From Streptomyces iranensis (GTDB lineage Bacteria > Actinomycetota > Actinomycetes > Streptomycetales > Streptomycetaceae): DNA of 64,000 bases. Numbering within the stretch: position 1 is the first letter of the stretch; each line of letters opens with the position of its first letter. Below, piece by piece: positions 17,438-26,129 of this stretch. The DNA is taken from the NCBI RefSeq assembly GCF_017874715.1, contig NZ_JAGGLR010000033.1, positions 62,001 to 126,000 of the forward strand. The letters are read 5' to 3'. A program made the translations under genes and the position numbers. Under the pieces are notes generated by a model. It worked only from the letters and a program-made list of their open reading frames with translations, was not told the DNA's origin and searched no databases.

Positions 17438-18382
17438 GTGGCTGTGGACGTCACCAGTGACCTGTTCCGCGGGGTGCGGGCTCGCGGCTCCCTGTTCGGC
17501 AGTTCGACGCTGTCCCCGCCCTGGTCACTGCACTTCGTGGACGGTGCGCCGCTGACCCTGTGCACCGTCCTCACCGGGGCAGGCTGGATCGTGCCGGAGG
17601 GGCGTCCGCCTGAGCGCCTCGGCGCCCACGACACGATCGTGGTGCGCGGTCCCACGACATTCACGTTCGTCGACGAACCCGGCAGCGCGGCCGAGCCGAT
17701 CGTCTGCGGAGAGGATTGCGCGACGCCCGAGCAGGGCGGCACCCGGCATCGACTGGGCTGGCACGATCCCGGCGAAGGGGGCTGCGACGACAGTGGTGCG
17801 ACGACTTTGGTGGTCGGCGCCTATCCGGTCCGCGGCGAGATCAGCCGACGGCTGATGGACGCGCTGCCCGTCGTGCTGCGCGTGGACGCCGGAGACACCG
17901 GTGACCCGGTGCTGGACCACCTCGCCTCCGAGGTCGCCCGCGACGAACCCGGCCAGCAGGTCGTGCTCGACCGGCTCCTTGACTGGATGCTGGTGTGCAC
18001 GCTGCGCACCTGGCTGGACCAACGCAGCCACCCCCCGGCTTGGTGGACCGCCCAGAAGGACCCGGTGGTCGGCCAGGCGCTGCGACTTCTGCACACCGAA
18101 CCGGCGGCGCCATGGACGGTGGGCGAACTGGCCCGGCGTACGGGGGTCTCCCGCTCGACACTGGCAAAACGGTTCGCCGATCTGCTCGGCGAACCGCCGC
18201 TGACCTATCTGACCCGCTGGCGCATGACGCTGGCGGCGGATCTTCTCGTCGAGCAAAAGTCCTCGACTGTCGCTCATGTCGCCCGCGCCGTCGGCTACAC
18301 CGATCCGTTCGCGTTCAGCGTGGCGTTCAAAAGACTCCGGGGCACCAACCCGAGCGAGTTCCGCCGCATGGCCGAAGCCTGA
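17438..18382 (+). CDS. AraC family transcriptional regulator
   Basis: Protein of 314 residues: an N-terminal cupin-like sensing domain (about 10-190) and a C-terminal AraC DNA-binding domain (about 205-312). The two helix-turn-helix units are visible as WTVGELARRTGVSRSTLAKRF and SSTVAHVARAVGYTDPFAFS, ending with the family block FKRLRGTNPSEFRR. The GTG at 17438 and a second GTG two codons later are both possible starts; no strong ribosome-binding site is seen. It is divergent from the NmrA gene and is the obvious candidate regulator of it and of the flavodoxin-fold reductase. Confidence 0.9.
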   Translation: MAVDVTSDLFRGVRARGSLFGSSTLSPPWSLHFVDGAPLTLCTVLTGAGWIVPEGRPPERLGAHDTIVVRGPTTFTFVDEPGSAAEPIVCGEDCATPEQGGTRHRLGWHDPGEGGCDDSGATTLVVGAYPVRGEISRRLMDALPVVLRVDAGDTGDPVLDHLASEVARDEPGQQVVLDRLLDWMLVCTLRTWLDQRSHPPAWWTAQKDPVVGQALRLLHTEPAAPWTVGELARRTGVSRSTLAKRFADLLGEPPLTYLTRWRMTLAADLLVEQKSSTVAHVARAVGYTDPFAFSVAFKRLRGTNPSEFRRMAEA

Positions 18383-19010
18383 CGGGCAGGAGATCAGACA
18401 GGTGGCCAGTTGCGGAGGGCGGCGTCCGCAACCCGTTGGAGGTGCCCGTGCTGCTGAAGCGGCTCGCCGAGGTCCGACCCGCGTGATCCGCGCCGGGCGC
18501 CCCGGACCAGGCGGTCATCCTGAGCGGTTCCTGCCGGGGGTACGCGGCTCCGGCTGAGGCCGTCCCGACCCCAAACGTATTCGCCGCGGACAAACCGCCC
18601 GGTTCCAGGGCGCCGGGCTGGGCCAGACGCCACCGGCCGCTGTATCGGGAATGGAGAGCCGGGGTCTTCGTAGCCCGACTGGCCGTAGCCGTCGCGGGAG
18701 TGATCACGCTTCCGCTGCCCGGCCCCGCTGGCTGATACTCGCCGAAAATGGCGCTCCGGGCCATAGGGTTCACGTGGGCACAGTGAGTGCTGAGCTGAAC
18801 CAGGCGCCGGGTCACCGAAGCCACCCGGCGCGCCATGGACCGCCGTCTGCGGCGCCACAACATCGCTGTACTCACAGCGGATGCCGCCCTCTGCGCTGCG
18901 ACGGTACCTGCCCGCTACGGCGCTGTCATGCTCCGGGAGACTGACGGGTGAGCGGCCTACACGGTGCTGCGGCAGCAGCCGAGCCCCTCCTGCCGCTCAG
19001 GGGGCACCGC
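18383..19010. other. Region without a supportable gene
   Basis: About 630 bp. Several open frames exist on both strands but none has a recognisable domain. A plus-strand stretch near 18800-18950 (RRVTEATRRAMDRRLRRHN) is Arg-rich with coding-like composition but no start or partner; it may be a gene relic. Confidence 0.3.
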
Positions 19011-19349
19011 TTACTCCTGTCGATCGGCGGCGCCCTCGTCCGGCTCGGCGGGCGCCTCATCGATGTGGACCTGGTCGCCCACGGCGCCCCCGGTGGCCGC
19101 GCGGACAGCGTCCGCGATGAAGGCGAAACTCTCGTCACCGAGCTTCCGCGGATCGGCGCCGTCCAGAAGACCGGCTCCGACGTACTCGTTGATGACTCGC
19201 AGGGCGGTCGCAGCGGCCGCGGCGTGCAGACACACCTCAAATTCGTCGGGCTTGAGTCCGAGCCGAGTCGCGATGACCGCGGCCAGTTCGTGTTCCACCT
19301 GGTCCCAGGCCATCAGCCAGGCCGTGCGCAGGGTCGGAAACAGCTCAGT
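19011..19349 (-). pseudogene. C-terminal fragment of a TetR family regulator
   Basis: The minus-strand frame from 19349 reads LFPTLRTAWLMAWDQVEHE and then LGLKPDEFEVCLHAAAAATA, typical of the MftR-type ligand domain of TetR regulators. The helix-turn-helix half that should lie upstream is absent: a stop codon precedes and the VOC gene begins 17 bp away on the other strand. It is a truncated remnant that may once have regulated that neighbour. Confidence 0.65.
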
Positions 19350-19366
19350 TCATCGAATCGAGAGGG

Positions 19367-19731
19367 ATGCCCGTGCCCATCGCCCTTCCGCCTCTCTTCC
19401 ACGTCGGCATCGTCGTGAAAGACCTCGACCGCGCCGTCACCGATTACGAGAAACGCTCAGGACGGGATCTTCCGAGATCGAACTGATCCAGCCGCTCGAC
19501 GGCCGCTCGCCGTACACGGAGCACCTCGACCTCCACGGAGAAGGCGTCCACCACCTTGCCTACGTGGTGGGAAGCATCGGCCAGTGCCTCGGATCGCTGC
19601 GAGCGACGGGAGAAGCGGCTCCTGCCACCTTCAAGGCATCGGTCGCAGGGCTGACACGCTTCGTGTACCTGGACGGTCTGGCGCATGGGCCGGCCATCGA
19701 GCTGATCGAAATGGTCGGCGAAGCCGCCTGA
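19367..19731 (+). pseudogene. VOC (glyoxalase/methylmalonyl-CoA epimerase-like) gene with internal deletion
   Basis: It starts well (ATG at 19367, GAGAGGG upstream; PPLFHVGIVVKDLDRAV is the first VOC module), but the frame ends shortly after at about 19487. The second half continues in another frame: EIELIQPLDGRSPYTEHL, EGVHHLAYVV and AIELIEMVG to 19731. The stretch normally between YEKRSG and the EIELIQP strand is missing, so both a deletion and a frameshift have occurred near 19465. Metal ligands (His of FHVG and HHLAY, Glu of IELIE) are still recognisable. Not expected to be functional. Confidence 0.7.
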
Positions 19732-19861
19732 CGACGACACGGTCCCGGACGTACGCGACACCGCGGCGGGCCGGTCAAGGAGGGCTGCATGACGAGCGGC
19801 ACGATGCAGCCTCCGGCGCAGCATCCGAGTCCGGGCCTCGCCCGCACCGAGAGCCCGGTCG

Positions 19862-20404
19862 TCAGGGGGCGGATGCGAGGCCGGCACGGAGGATGTCGAG
19901 GTAGTTGTCGATTGCGGTCCCCTGCCGCTCCGCCGGGTGCTCGCTGACGGCGTGGATCAGGCCGCACAGGAGCTTGAGCAGGTTTTCGCCGGTGAGGGCA
20001 GGGACAGGGCGGATGCGTGCGAGCAGGTCGGAGGTGACCTCGACCAGCTCTCCCTTGGCCCGGTGCAGAGACTCTGTCTCGTCGGACCCGGTGATCAGAA
20101 CGTCGGTGAGGCCCGGTCGTGCCAGCGCGGTCAGCAGCGCCGTGCGGAGGAAGTCGACGAGAGCCTTGGCGGGATCGGGGTATCCGCCGGCTACGGCCGC
20201 CGCATCGATGAGCTCTCGGACCGCTTCTTCCAGGACGGACTCCCGCATGGCCCGCTGCGTGGGAAAGACCCGATAAACCGTCCCGACCCCCACGCCCGCC
20301 CTGCGCGCGAGCTCGTTGAGGGTGAGCGCAGTCTCCCCGCCGATGACGGCACCGCGGGCCTCATCGAAGATCCTCTGCCTGTTGCGTGCGGCATCCGACC
20401 TCAT
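19862..20404 (-). CDS. TetR family transcriptional regulator
   Basis: 180 residues. The helix-turn-helix spans about residues 10-50: LTLNELARRAGVGVGTVYRVF, then TQRAMRESVLEEAV; the C-terminal domain is all-alpha. The ATG at 20404 is preceded by AAGGAGGGATC, a very strong ribosome-binding site. It is divergent from the alpha/beta hydrolase gene at 20498, and the 93-bp intergenic region holds a perfect 11-bp inverted repeat plus a second partial copy, so this protein most likely represses both itself and the hydrolase. Confidence 0.92.
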   Translation of the reverse strand: MRSDAARNRQRIFDEARGAVIGGETALTLNELARRAGVGVGTVYRVFPTQRAMRESVLEEAVRELIDAAAVAGGYPDPAKALVDFLRTALLTALARPGLTDVLITGSDETESLHRAKGELVEVTSDLLARIRPVPALTGENLLKLLCGLIHAVSEHPAERQGTAIDNYLDILRAGLASAP

Positions 20405-20426
20405 GATCCCTCCTTCGCATACCTAT

Positions 20427-20481
20427 GTGGATAACCTATCAGGTGGATGCTACGGTGAAGTGGATAACCAATCCACTTCAC
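20427..20481. promoter_or_regulatory. Double operator between tetR and alpha/beta hydrolase
   Basis: GTGAAGTGGAT (20455-20465) and its exact reverse complement ATCCACTTCAC (20471-20481) flank AACCA. The 10-mer GTGGATAACC occurs at 20427-20436 and again at 20460-20469, so a weaker copy of the site lies nearer the tetR start. This is the arrangement expected for divergent TetR control. Confidence 0.7.
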
Positions 20482-20497
20482 CTCGCCAGGAGCGGTC

Positions 20498-21244
20498 ATG
20501 ACCGTTGTGTTCATCCATGGAGTACCCGAGACGCCCTCCCTCTGGAACGACCTCCGGGGGCGGATCGACCGCCCCGCCACGACCCTGCGGCTGCCCGGAT
20601 TCGGCAGCCCTCGCCCGGCTCACCTGGACGGCAAGGAGGCCTATGCCGGCTGGCTGGCGAAGGAGCTGCGCGCCCTCGGTGAGCCCGTCGATCTCGTGGG
20701 CCACGACTGGGGCGCGCACCTGGTGATGCGCATCGTCTCCGCCTACGACGTTCCGGTACGCAGCTGGGTGTCCGACGTCGCCCACGGCTGGCACCCCGAC
20801 TATCAGTGGCACGAGGCGGCCACCCTCTTCCAGAAGAGCCCGGAGGGCGAGGAGCTGCTCGCGTCGCTGCGCATGCAGGCCCCCGGCAGTCCTGGTTTCG
20901 GTGACTACCTCCGCCCCCGGGGGATGAGCGCCGAACTGGCGGCAGAAGTCGACACCGTCCACGACGAGGAGATGAGCACGGCCATCCTGACGCTCTACCG
21001 CTCGGCCTGGCCCAACTTCCACACCGACTGGGGCAAGGACTTCGACCGCCCCGCTCAGGCGCCGGGGCTCGTCCTGATCCCGACCGGCGATCCCATGGCA
21101 CAGCCCGCGATGGACCTGGACATGGCCGCACGACTCGGAGCACAGGCAGTGGAACTGGACCACCTCACCCACTACTGGATGCTCCAGGATCCAGACCGGG
21201 GCGCGGAGGTACTCAACCGATTCTGGGACTCCCGGCCCGCATGA
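20498..21244 (+). CDS. Alpha/beta hydrolase with Asp nucleophile (epoxide hydrolase/haloalkane dehalogenase-like)
   Basis: 248 residues. The nucleophile elbow is LVGHDWGAH with Asp70 instead of Ser, and the oxyanion motif HGVPETP is at residues 7-13; this combination points to the epoxide hydrolase/dehalogenase branch. A candidate base His is in HLTHYWMLQDP near the C-terminus and a candidate acid in TGDPMAQP. The cap is short. The ATG at 20498 has CAGGAG upstream. Divergent from and probably repressed by the TetR protein at 19862-20404. Substrate unknown. Confidence 0.88.
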   Translation: MTVVFIHGVPETPSLWNDLRGRIDRPATTLRLPGFGSPRPAHLDGKEAYAGWLAKELRALGEPVDLVGHDWGAHLVMRIVSAYDVPVRSWVSDVAHGWHPDYQWHEAATLFQKSPEGEELLASLRMQAPGSPGFGDYLRPRGMSAELAAEVDTVHDEEMSTAILTLYRSAWPNFHTDWGKDFDRPAQAPGLVLIPTGDPMAQPAMDLDMAARLGAQAVELDHLTHYWMLQDPDRGAEVLNRFWDSRPA

Positions 21245-21569
21245 CATCCGATGACATCTCGGTCGGTGACGGAGCGAGGCTTCGGCGCCAGCCGCTACCT
21301 CATGCCTGACCAGCAGAAACCGCATATGGGGTTCGGAAAGAGAACGACCTCTGACCTCGAAGTTTCATGACGAGCCGCCGACGGAGTCGGTGGCTCGTCT
21401 TCGTGCCGTGGACCGAGGTGGGGTAGGCCCGGGGGCCCGAGTGTCGTCTCGCGTAGATGCCGGGTTCCACTGCTCCGACTGGAGGAGTCCTTCGTAGGAA
21501 CGGGTGAATTCGCTGGTCAGCCGGGGTCCGGCAGGAGTGCGAGCCGGTCGAGGACGGCGGTGATGTGAT
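21245..21569. other. Region without a supportable gene
   Basis: Some 325 bp between the hydrolase stop and the left terminal repeat of the mini-IS. Nothing recognisable is encoded on either strand. Confidence 0.3.
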
Positions 21570-21913
21570 TGAAGCCCCGCCATCTTGTCGCCGCCGCCCG
21601 CCGCGACCACATCCTCACTCACTTACGCGCGGCCGGCCTCGGCGCCCTGGCCGACCTCGGCTTCCTCGACCTCGCCCACGGCGGTGACGATCCGGTGATC
21701 GTCACCGGCTACAAGGCCACCCGCGCCCGCAAGCTCACCCCGGGCGAGAAGGAGGCCAACCGGATCCTGGCCGCCGCCCGCGCTCCCGTCGAGCACGGCT
21801 GCGCGCGCCTGAAGACCTGGCGCATCCTCACCAAACTCCGCACCGGCCCCGCTCGGGCCACCGACCTCCTGCGCGCCCTGCTGATCCTCTCGAACCTGGA
21901 GCTCTCACGCTGA
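21569..21913 (+). pseudogene. Transposase C-terminal remnant inside the mini-IS
   Basis: The open frame runs from the left terminal repeat. It encodes LADLGFLDLAHGGDD, VIVTGYKATRARKLTPGEK and APVEHGCARLKTWRILTKL, the last carrying the catalytic Glu of IS5/IS1182-like DDE_Tnp_4 transposases. The N-terminal domain and both catalytic Asp positions are missing. The apparent TTG start lies in the terminal repeat itself, so it is not a natural gene start. Confidence 0.75.
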
Positions 21914-22016
21914 CAGACGATCAAGAGCGCAGACTGCCGCCCACGACCGGCACGAGCACCCTCGAAGACGATCACGCCACCCAGATGACCTGCGACTTCA
22001 AGATGGCGGGGCTTCA
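21570..22016 (+). mobile_element. 447-bp internally deleted IS element with 18-bp terminal repeats
   Basis: Perfect 18-bp inverted repeats lie at 21570-21587 (starting TGAAGCCCCGCC) and 21999-22016. Each is flanked directly by GTGAT (21565-21569 and 22017-22021), a 5-bp target duplication. Only the C-terminal third of a DDE transposase remains between them, so this is a deletion derivative that could have moved only with a transposase supplied elsewhere. The insertion separates the region after the hydrolase from the 5' end of a 2OG-Fe oxygenase relic. Confidence 0.8.
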
Positions 22017-22598
22017 GTGATACCCACCGTGAACATCGAGAAGTGGTGGCGGACCGGGTCGGCGGAACGGCGAGAGACCATCGCACAGCTGGACGCCGCC
22101 CTGCGGGCACCGGCATGTTCCTCAGGGACACGGCGTGCCGCAGGAGCTGATGCGCGAGCTGCGCGCCCGCGCCCGCGAGTTCTTCTCGCTGCCCCGGGAG
22201 GTCAAGGCCCGGTACGGCATTGAGGCGGCCTACGACAGCGGGTGGCTGGAGATGCATCCGGCCGGCGGCGTGGGAGTCGTGCGGACGCGTACACCGCCCA
22301 CATGGTCCGGCTGGCGGGCGAGATCAATGTACTGCTCGCCACGGTGCTCGGGTTGCCGGAGGACTACTTCACCACCCGTGCCCGGCAGGCGACCAGGACG
22401 TAGAATCTGAGCTGGTACCCGTCGCTGAACTCGGTCGGGAGTGTCGCGAGCGGCCAGTTGCGCAACGGCCCGCACACTGACCTCGGCACGTTCACCCTGC
22501 TGAGCCGTCAGCAGGGGGTCGGCGGGCTGCAGGCGTGGAACGAGGCCGACGGCTGGTTCGCGCCTCCGTACAACCCGGATGCCATCGGATGCATACGC
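22017..22598 (+). pseudogene. Decayed isopenicillin-N-synthase-like 2OG-Fe(II) oxygenase
   Basis: N-terminal sequence VIPTVNIEKWWRTGS follows the mini-IS directly. Further pieces lie in changing frames: GVPQELMRELRARAREFFSL and PREVKARYGIEAAYDSGW, then LAGEINVLLATVLGLPEDYF. After an in-frame TAG at about 22400 comes WYPSLNSVGSVASGQLRNGP-HTDLG with the iron-binding HxD, then LQAWNEADGWFAPPYNPDA. The second half, with the distal His and the RxS motif, is cut off at about 22598, where an IS630 fragment in the opposite orientation begins. Confidence 0.75.
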
Positions 22599-22920
22599 CG
22601 GGAGGCGGACAGTGGTGAGCCAGTCGTGCTCGACCTCGTACCGTTTGAGCCCGGCGGCCAAGTGGGTGTTGAGATTATCCCAGACCACCACGATCGAGCC
22701 GTCGAGCTGGATGTGCGCGCGGACCAGCAGATCCCGGTAGTCCTCCCTCCACGCCGCCCTCGCGCCAGGCACGGCGCCAGCGCTCCACCGACCGCACACT
22801 CACCGCAGACCCTTCGCGATCACAGCGGTCTTCTCACCCGCAGCGAACCGTTCCGCAGCCTGAAGCCGGATCCCCTCACGAAAAGCCGAGGCTCAGCGGT
22901 CAGGCCCCCACCCTCCGGAT
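22595..22920 (-). mobile_element. IS630-family transposase fragment
   Basis: On the minus strand, from about 22920: an N-terminal helix-turn-helix (QAAERFAAGEKTAVIAKGLR, VSVRSVERW) in one frame. Further on, WREDYRDLLVRAHIQLDGS and VVVWDNLNTHLAAGLKRYE lie in another; DNLNTH carries a catalytic Asp of the DDE_3 family. The frame breaks at RLPAYA, where the oxygenase relic starts. The middle of the transposase and the final Glu are missing. No terminal repeats found. Confidence 0.7.
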
Positions 22921-23099
22921 AACGCATACCACCGGCATACCGCAGAGATCATCAACCGTCACCACCGACGACAACCCGCAAACCTCAGTAGGTCCCGGCG
23001 ACGGTGGCAGTTCGTGACTCATGACTGTTCTGCGCCGGTGACGTAGGCGTCGCCAGTCGAACAGATTCACAGATCACAAACCCGTGACACCATCCCGCG
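22921..23099. other. Short non-coding stretch
   Basis: No gene, repeat or hairpin of note was found between the IS630 relic and the grpB stop. Confidence 0.3.
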
Positions 23100-23660
23100 T
23101 CATTGGCGAGCTGCCCTGGCTCGAGTCTTGATCGCGAGGATGACGTCGCTCTTGGCGTCGGCATAGTCGTTCATGTCGTTCCACTGCTGGCTGAGCAGAG
23201 CTCGTTTGACACTCTCGTACAGGACGCGATCGTCTGCATTGGTGCGCAAGTGGTCACGGAAGAGAAGGTACTCGTGCACCGCTGCGTCCCCTCGTTCATA
23301 TACGTGCACGTGAACGTCGCGAGTCGGCGTACGCACGAGCCGATGTCCTGGCTCGCGAACCCGCAGTTCGTAACCTGCGGCCAACAGCCCGTCGAGGTAG
23401 TCCTCCTCTGCTGTGATGTCGGCCACCGCGACGACGATGTCAACAATCGGTTTGGCGGCAAGGCCTGGAACCGAAGTCGATCCAATGTGCTCGATATCGA
23501 CGTCCACTGCCGCCAACGCGTCAAGGATCCGACGCCGGTGATACAGGTAGACCTCCGCCCACCGGGCGTCATAGCTGCCAAGGCCGACCTCGAGCGCTTC
23601 TGGACCACCGATGATCTCGACCGTCGTGACGTCCGGCCGACGAGGCTTGCCGCTGTTCAT
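23100..23660 (-). CDS. GrpB family protein (UPF0157, nucleotidyltransferase-like fold)
   Basis: 186 residues. The family core is intact: VGLGSYDARWAEVYLYHR, DIEHIGSTSVPGLAAKPIVD (the GS...D nucleotidyltransferase-like loop), then VHVHVYERGD and LLFRDHLRTN. The ATG at 23660 follows AAAGGA and begins right before the conserved region. The open frame extends upstream to 24032 without a domain match, so a longer protein cannot be excluded, but family members have about this length. The biochemical function of GrpB proteins is unknown. GC content is slightly lower than in neighbours, which fits transfer. Confidence 0.85.
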   Translation of the reverse strand: MNSGKPRRPDVTTVEIIGGPEALEVGLGSYDARWAEVYLYHRRRILDALAAVDVDIEHIGSTSVPGLAAKPIVDIVVAVADITAEEDYLDGLLAAGYELRVREPGHRLVRTPTRDVHVHVYERGDAAVHEYLLFRDHLRTNADDRVLYESVKRALLSQQWNDMNDYADAKSDVILAIKTRARAARQ

Positions 23661-24260
23661 CACCAACACATCCTTTACGTCTTGCGCCAGTTCACCACCT
23701 CGATCGACGGGGCTGCGGTTGGCGGCTTCGTCGAGCCTCGCCGTCGTCACGCGGGCTCGGCGGATCGGGACCTGCGTCGCGTCGAGAGCGGCGACGCGTT
23801 CCTGCTCGACCCGGAAAAGGTCGATTCTACCGTGCAGCGCGACATGCTCGGCCCAGGCACAGTTGTCCTTGCTCAGCGGCATGGATCGCGGCGCGCGAAC
23901 CAACAGGCTCCTGAGGCGGGCCAGAGGACTGTTGGCCCCTCGGATGAGCGGCTGCCCCTCCGACATCACTGCGGACACTTTGTTGGCGCCGGGGCTGACG
24001 ATGTCGGCGTCCCTGCTGTGAGTGCAGTACACAAGAACCCGATCTGCGAGCGGTCCCTAAGTCTGCCGCCGCTATCCCGGGTCCTCACTCGAGCGGCTCT
24101 CGGCAGACAACGCTTGCAATGAAGTCTGGCCTGAGTTACGTTTTCGGGCTGACCATTTCAGCCCGGCCAGGCTGTGGAGGTACCCAGCAAGGTGGGCAAG
24201 ACCCGCCGCGTGTTAGCGGCGAAGTCCGCGCCGCGGGCTCTACACAATCTGGAGCCAGTA
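23661..24260. other. Region with open frame but no recognised gene
   Basis: The minus-strand frame of the GrpB gene stays open to 24032 and encodes RIDLFRVEQERVAALDATQV and similar, without a family match. It could be the truncated end of another protein fused in frame. Nothing is recognised from 24033 to 24260. Confidence 0.3.
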
Positions 24261-24617
24261 ATGACCGACACCGGCAGCGTCTCCGACGGGTTCCACACCT
24301 TCGACGAGCTGTACGAATTCAGGCTGCTCTACCACGCACACGCAGTCCGGGCGTGGCTGGCCGCCAGGTATCCCGTCGTCCGCTCATGGAAGCACCACGA
24401 CGGTGAACCATGCTTCGGGGGCGGCTGGTTCATCGTCATGGCCCAGCTCCCCACGGGGCAGGTCAGCAATCACTACCGAGCCAATAGCTGGTCGTTGTTC
24501 GGTGACGTGCCCGAGGTAGAGACGGCACCCGTGTGGGACGGGCACAGCACCACCGACGTAGCTCGCCGGCTGCGCACCCTCCTCAGTGGCGATGGATCTA
24601 CGAGCGTGGCGAGTTGA
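24261..24617 (+). CDS. Phage-like WDGHxT-type hypothetical protein
   Basis: 118 residues. DGFHTFDELYEFRLLYHAHA, KHHDGEPCFGGGWFIVMAQL and APVWDGHSTTDVARRLRTLL match a small family found in actinophages and actinomycete genomes. No biochemical function is known to me. The ATG at 24261 has GGAG 7 bp upstream; an upstream in-frame GTG at 24174 would add 29 residues. It is flanked by broken genes, so it is probably phage- or element-derived. Confidence 0.65.
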   Translation: MTDTGSVSDGFHTFDELYEFRLLYHAHAVRAWLAARYPVVRSWKHHDGEPCFGGGWFIVMAQLPTGQVSNHYRANSWSLFGDVPEVETAPVWDGHSTTDVARRLRTLLSGDGSTSVAS

Positions 24618-24929
24618 CGCTGCGCCGATAGGGCAGTCCGCTTTCGACATGAGTCGCGGAGGGCGTCCCCGGTGCCGCCCTCGCCGACCTCCCACGCGAG
24701 CGCCGCGCCCACCTCTTCACCACGGACCATCAGCGAGAAGCAGGCCGGCCTGCGCACCGAAGCGGTGGCCACGCTCCGCAGAGCAGAGGAAGAGGCCCCC
24801 GAAGAAGTCCTGTGCCGCCCCAGGACCAAGAAACTCGTGGAGGGCCTGCGCCTGTTAGGCACTGGCTCTTCCGAGAGCCGCTTGCGCGCACTTGCTGATC
24901 GCTGTGGACTGCCCCGGCGCCCACACGCA
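24618..24929. other. Region without a supportable gene
   Basis: A plus-strand stretch (KQAGLRTEAVATLRRAEEEA, about 24732-24790) has coding-like composition but no start or family. It is probably the remains of a gene adjoining the flavoprotein relic. Confidence 0.3.
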
Positions 24930-25430
24930 CCCTGTACCTCTCGCCTGCGATGCCCCTCCCGCCCACCGCCTCCACGTACCTGTCCGCGCCGCCCAGGCGG
25001 CGGACTGGGACGTGTACGTGATCCTCACGCCGTCCGCGTACCGATGGCTCAGCGAGGATGCCGAAGGCTAGATCGAGGCCCTGACGGAGCTGACCGGCCA
25101 CCCGGTGCGGCAGCACAGCTGCCTTCGAAGCCGGACGTCCTGCCGGCCCGGACGCGATCCTCGTGGCCCCGCTCACCAACAACACGCTCACAAAATGGGC
25201 CGCCGCGAGCAGCGACACCCTCGCCCTCGGCCTGATCACCGAGGGAATCGGTCTCGGCCTGCCGATCACCCCGCTGCCCCGCTTCAACGACGCCCGGCCA
25301 CGCACCCTGCCGTGGCGGGCTACATCGCCCCTGCATGAAGCAGGCGTCACCGTGCTGCTCGAGGAGGGCGACTTCGCGCCCCACGAGCCCAAGAATCCGG
25401 CGGGAAGCCCCGTAGCGGTAGGCGCACCTT
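24930..25430 (+). pseudogene. Decayed flavoprotein (PPC decarboxylase-like fold)
   Basis: The pieces WDVYVILTPSAYRWLSEDAE, then an in-frame TAG at about 25069, EALTELTGHPVR, DAILVAPLTNNTLTKWAAAS, LALGLITEGIGLGLPITPL and HEAGVTVLLEEGDFAPHEP are in the order of actinobacterial flavoprotein genes related to phosphopantothenoylcysteine decarboxylase (Flavoprotein domain). At least two frame changes and one stop break it. Not functional. Confidence 0.7.
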
Positions 25431-25631
25431 CCAAGGTCGAAGCGCCTACAAGCTCCCCGCAAGGGCTGCTGCCACCCACACCCGTGACACCAGGGCCCGA
25501 GTGCAGCCTCTGGAGCGCCACCACAAGATCGCCGGAGGATTACAGACGGGTTCTCGCCATGTCCGCCTGCGCGCGGCTCTTCTCAACACACTGGACTTGA
25601 CAGAGAAGACCCGGAAGACCAGTCGGATGTA

Positions 25632-25808
25632 CTGACAGCTGCGCACCTCCGGCATCACCGTCGCAGTCGTCAGCCCGAGCGGATACAGCAGAACCTCGAT
25701 GGCGGTCGACTTCTCCGACTTCGAATGCCCGACCAGGAACGTCACCAGGCCTTTGAAGTAGCGGGCGTACCAGACTCCGCCACGCTGAAACTCGAGCCTT
25801 TCGATCAC
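25632..25808 (-). pseudogene. N-terminal fragment of an SMC/AAA-type ATPase
   Basis: The minus strand encodes MIERLEFQRGGVWYARYFKG, then LVTFLVGHSKSEKSTAIEVL, resembling the start of ABC/SMC-like ATPases where a Walker A P-loop (GxxGSGKST) follows the first strands. Here the P-loop is altered to GHSKSEKST. Similarity ends after about 55 codons. Likely a degenerate fragment. Confidence 0.5.
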
Positions 25809-26129
25809 TCACGACGGGCCCACCGGCGCTCCTCCCGCTCCAGGGTGCTGATCCGTAGAAAAGAACGAACGTCCGCCGGATGGGTGACGCTTGCGCGCTT
25901 GCACCGGCTTCTCCGGGTCGTCGGAAGGTCAGTGCCGACGGTTCTCTACGGGCCGTCGGCACCGACTGTGCAACGTGGAAGACATGCTTGGCAGGGCGAG
26001 CTGACGCGGCACCGACGGTGCTGCTTCGGCCAATGGACCGGCCAGGGCACGCCGCTGCCGTCGGCGAATCGGGGGCCAAAGGCGCCGCGATGTCGGGATG
26101 AACCTGAGCCTGCCTCCGAGAGACTGTGG
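25809..26129. other. Region without a supportable gene
   Basis: About 320 bp; open frames on both strands show no recognisable domain or start context. Confidence 0.3.
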
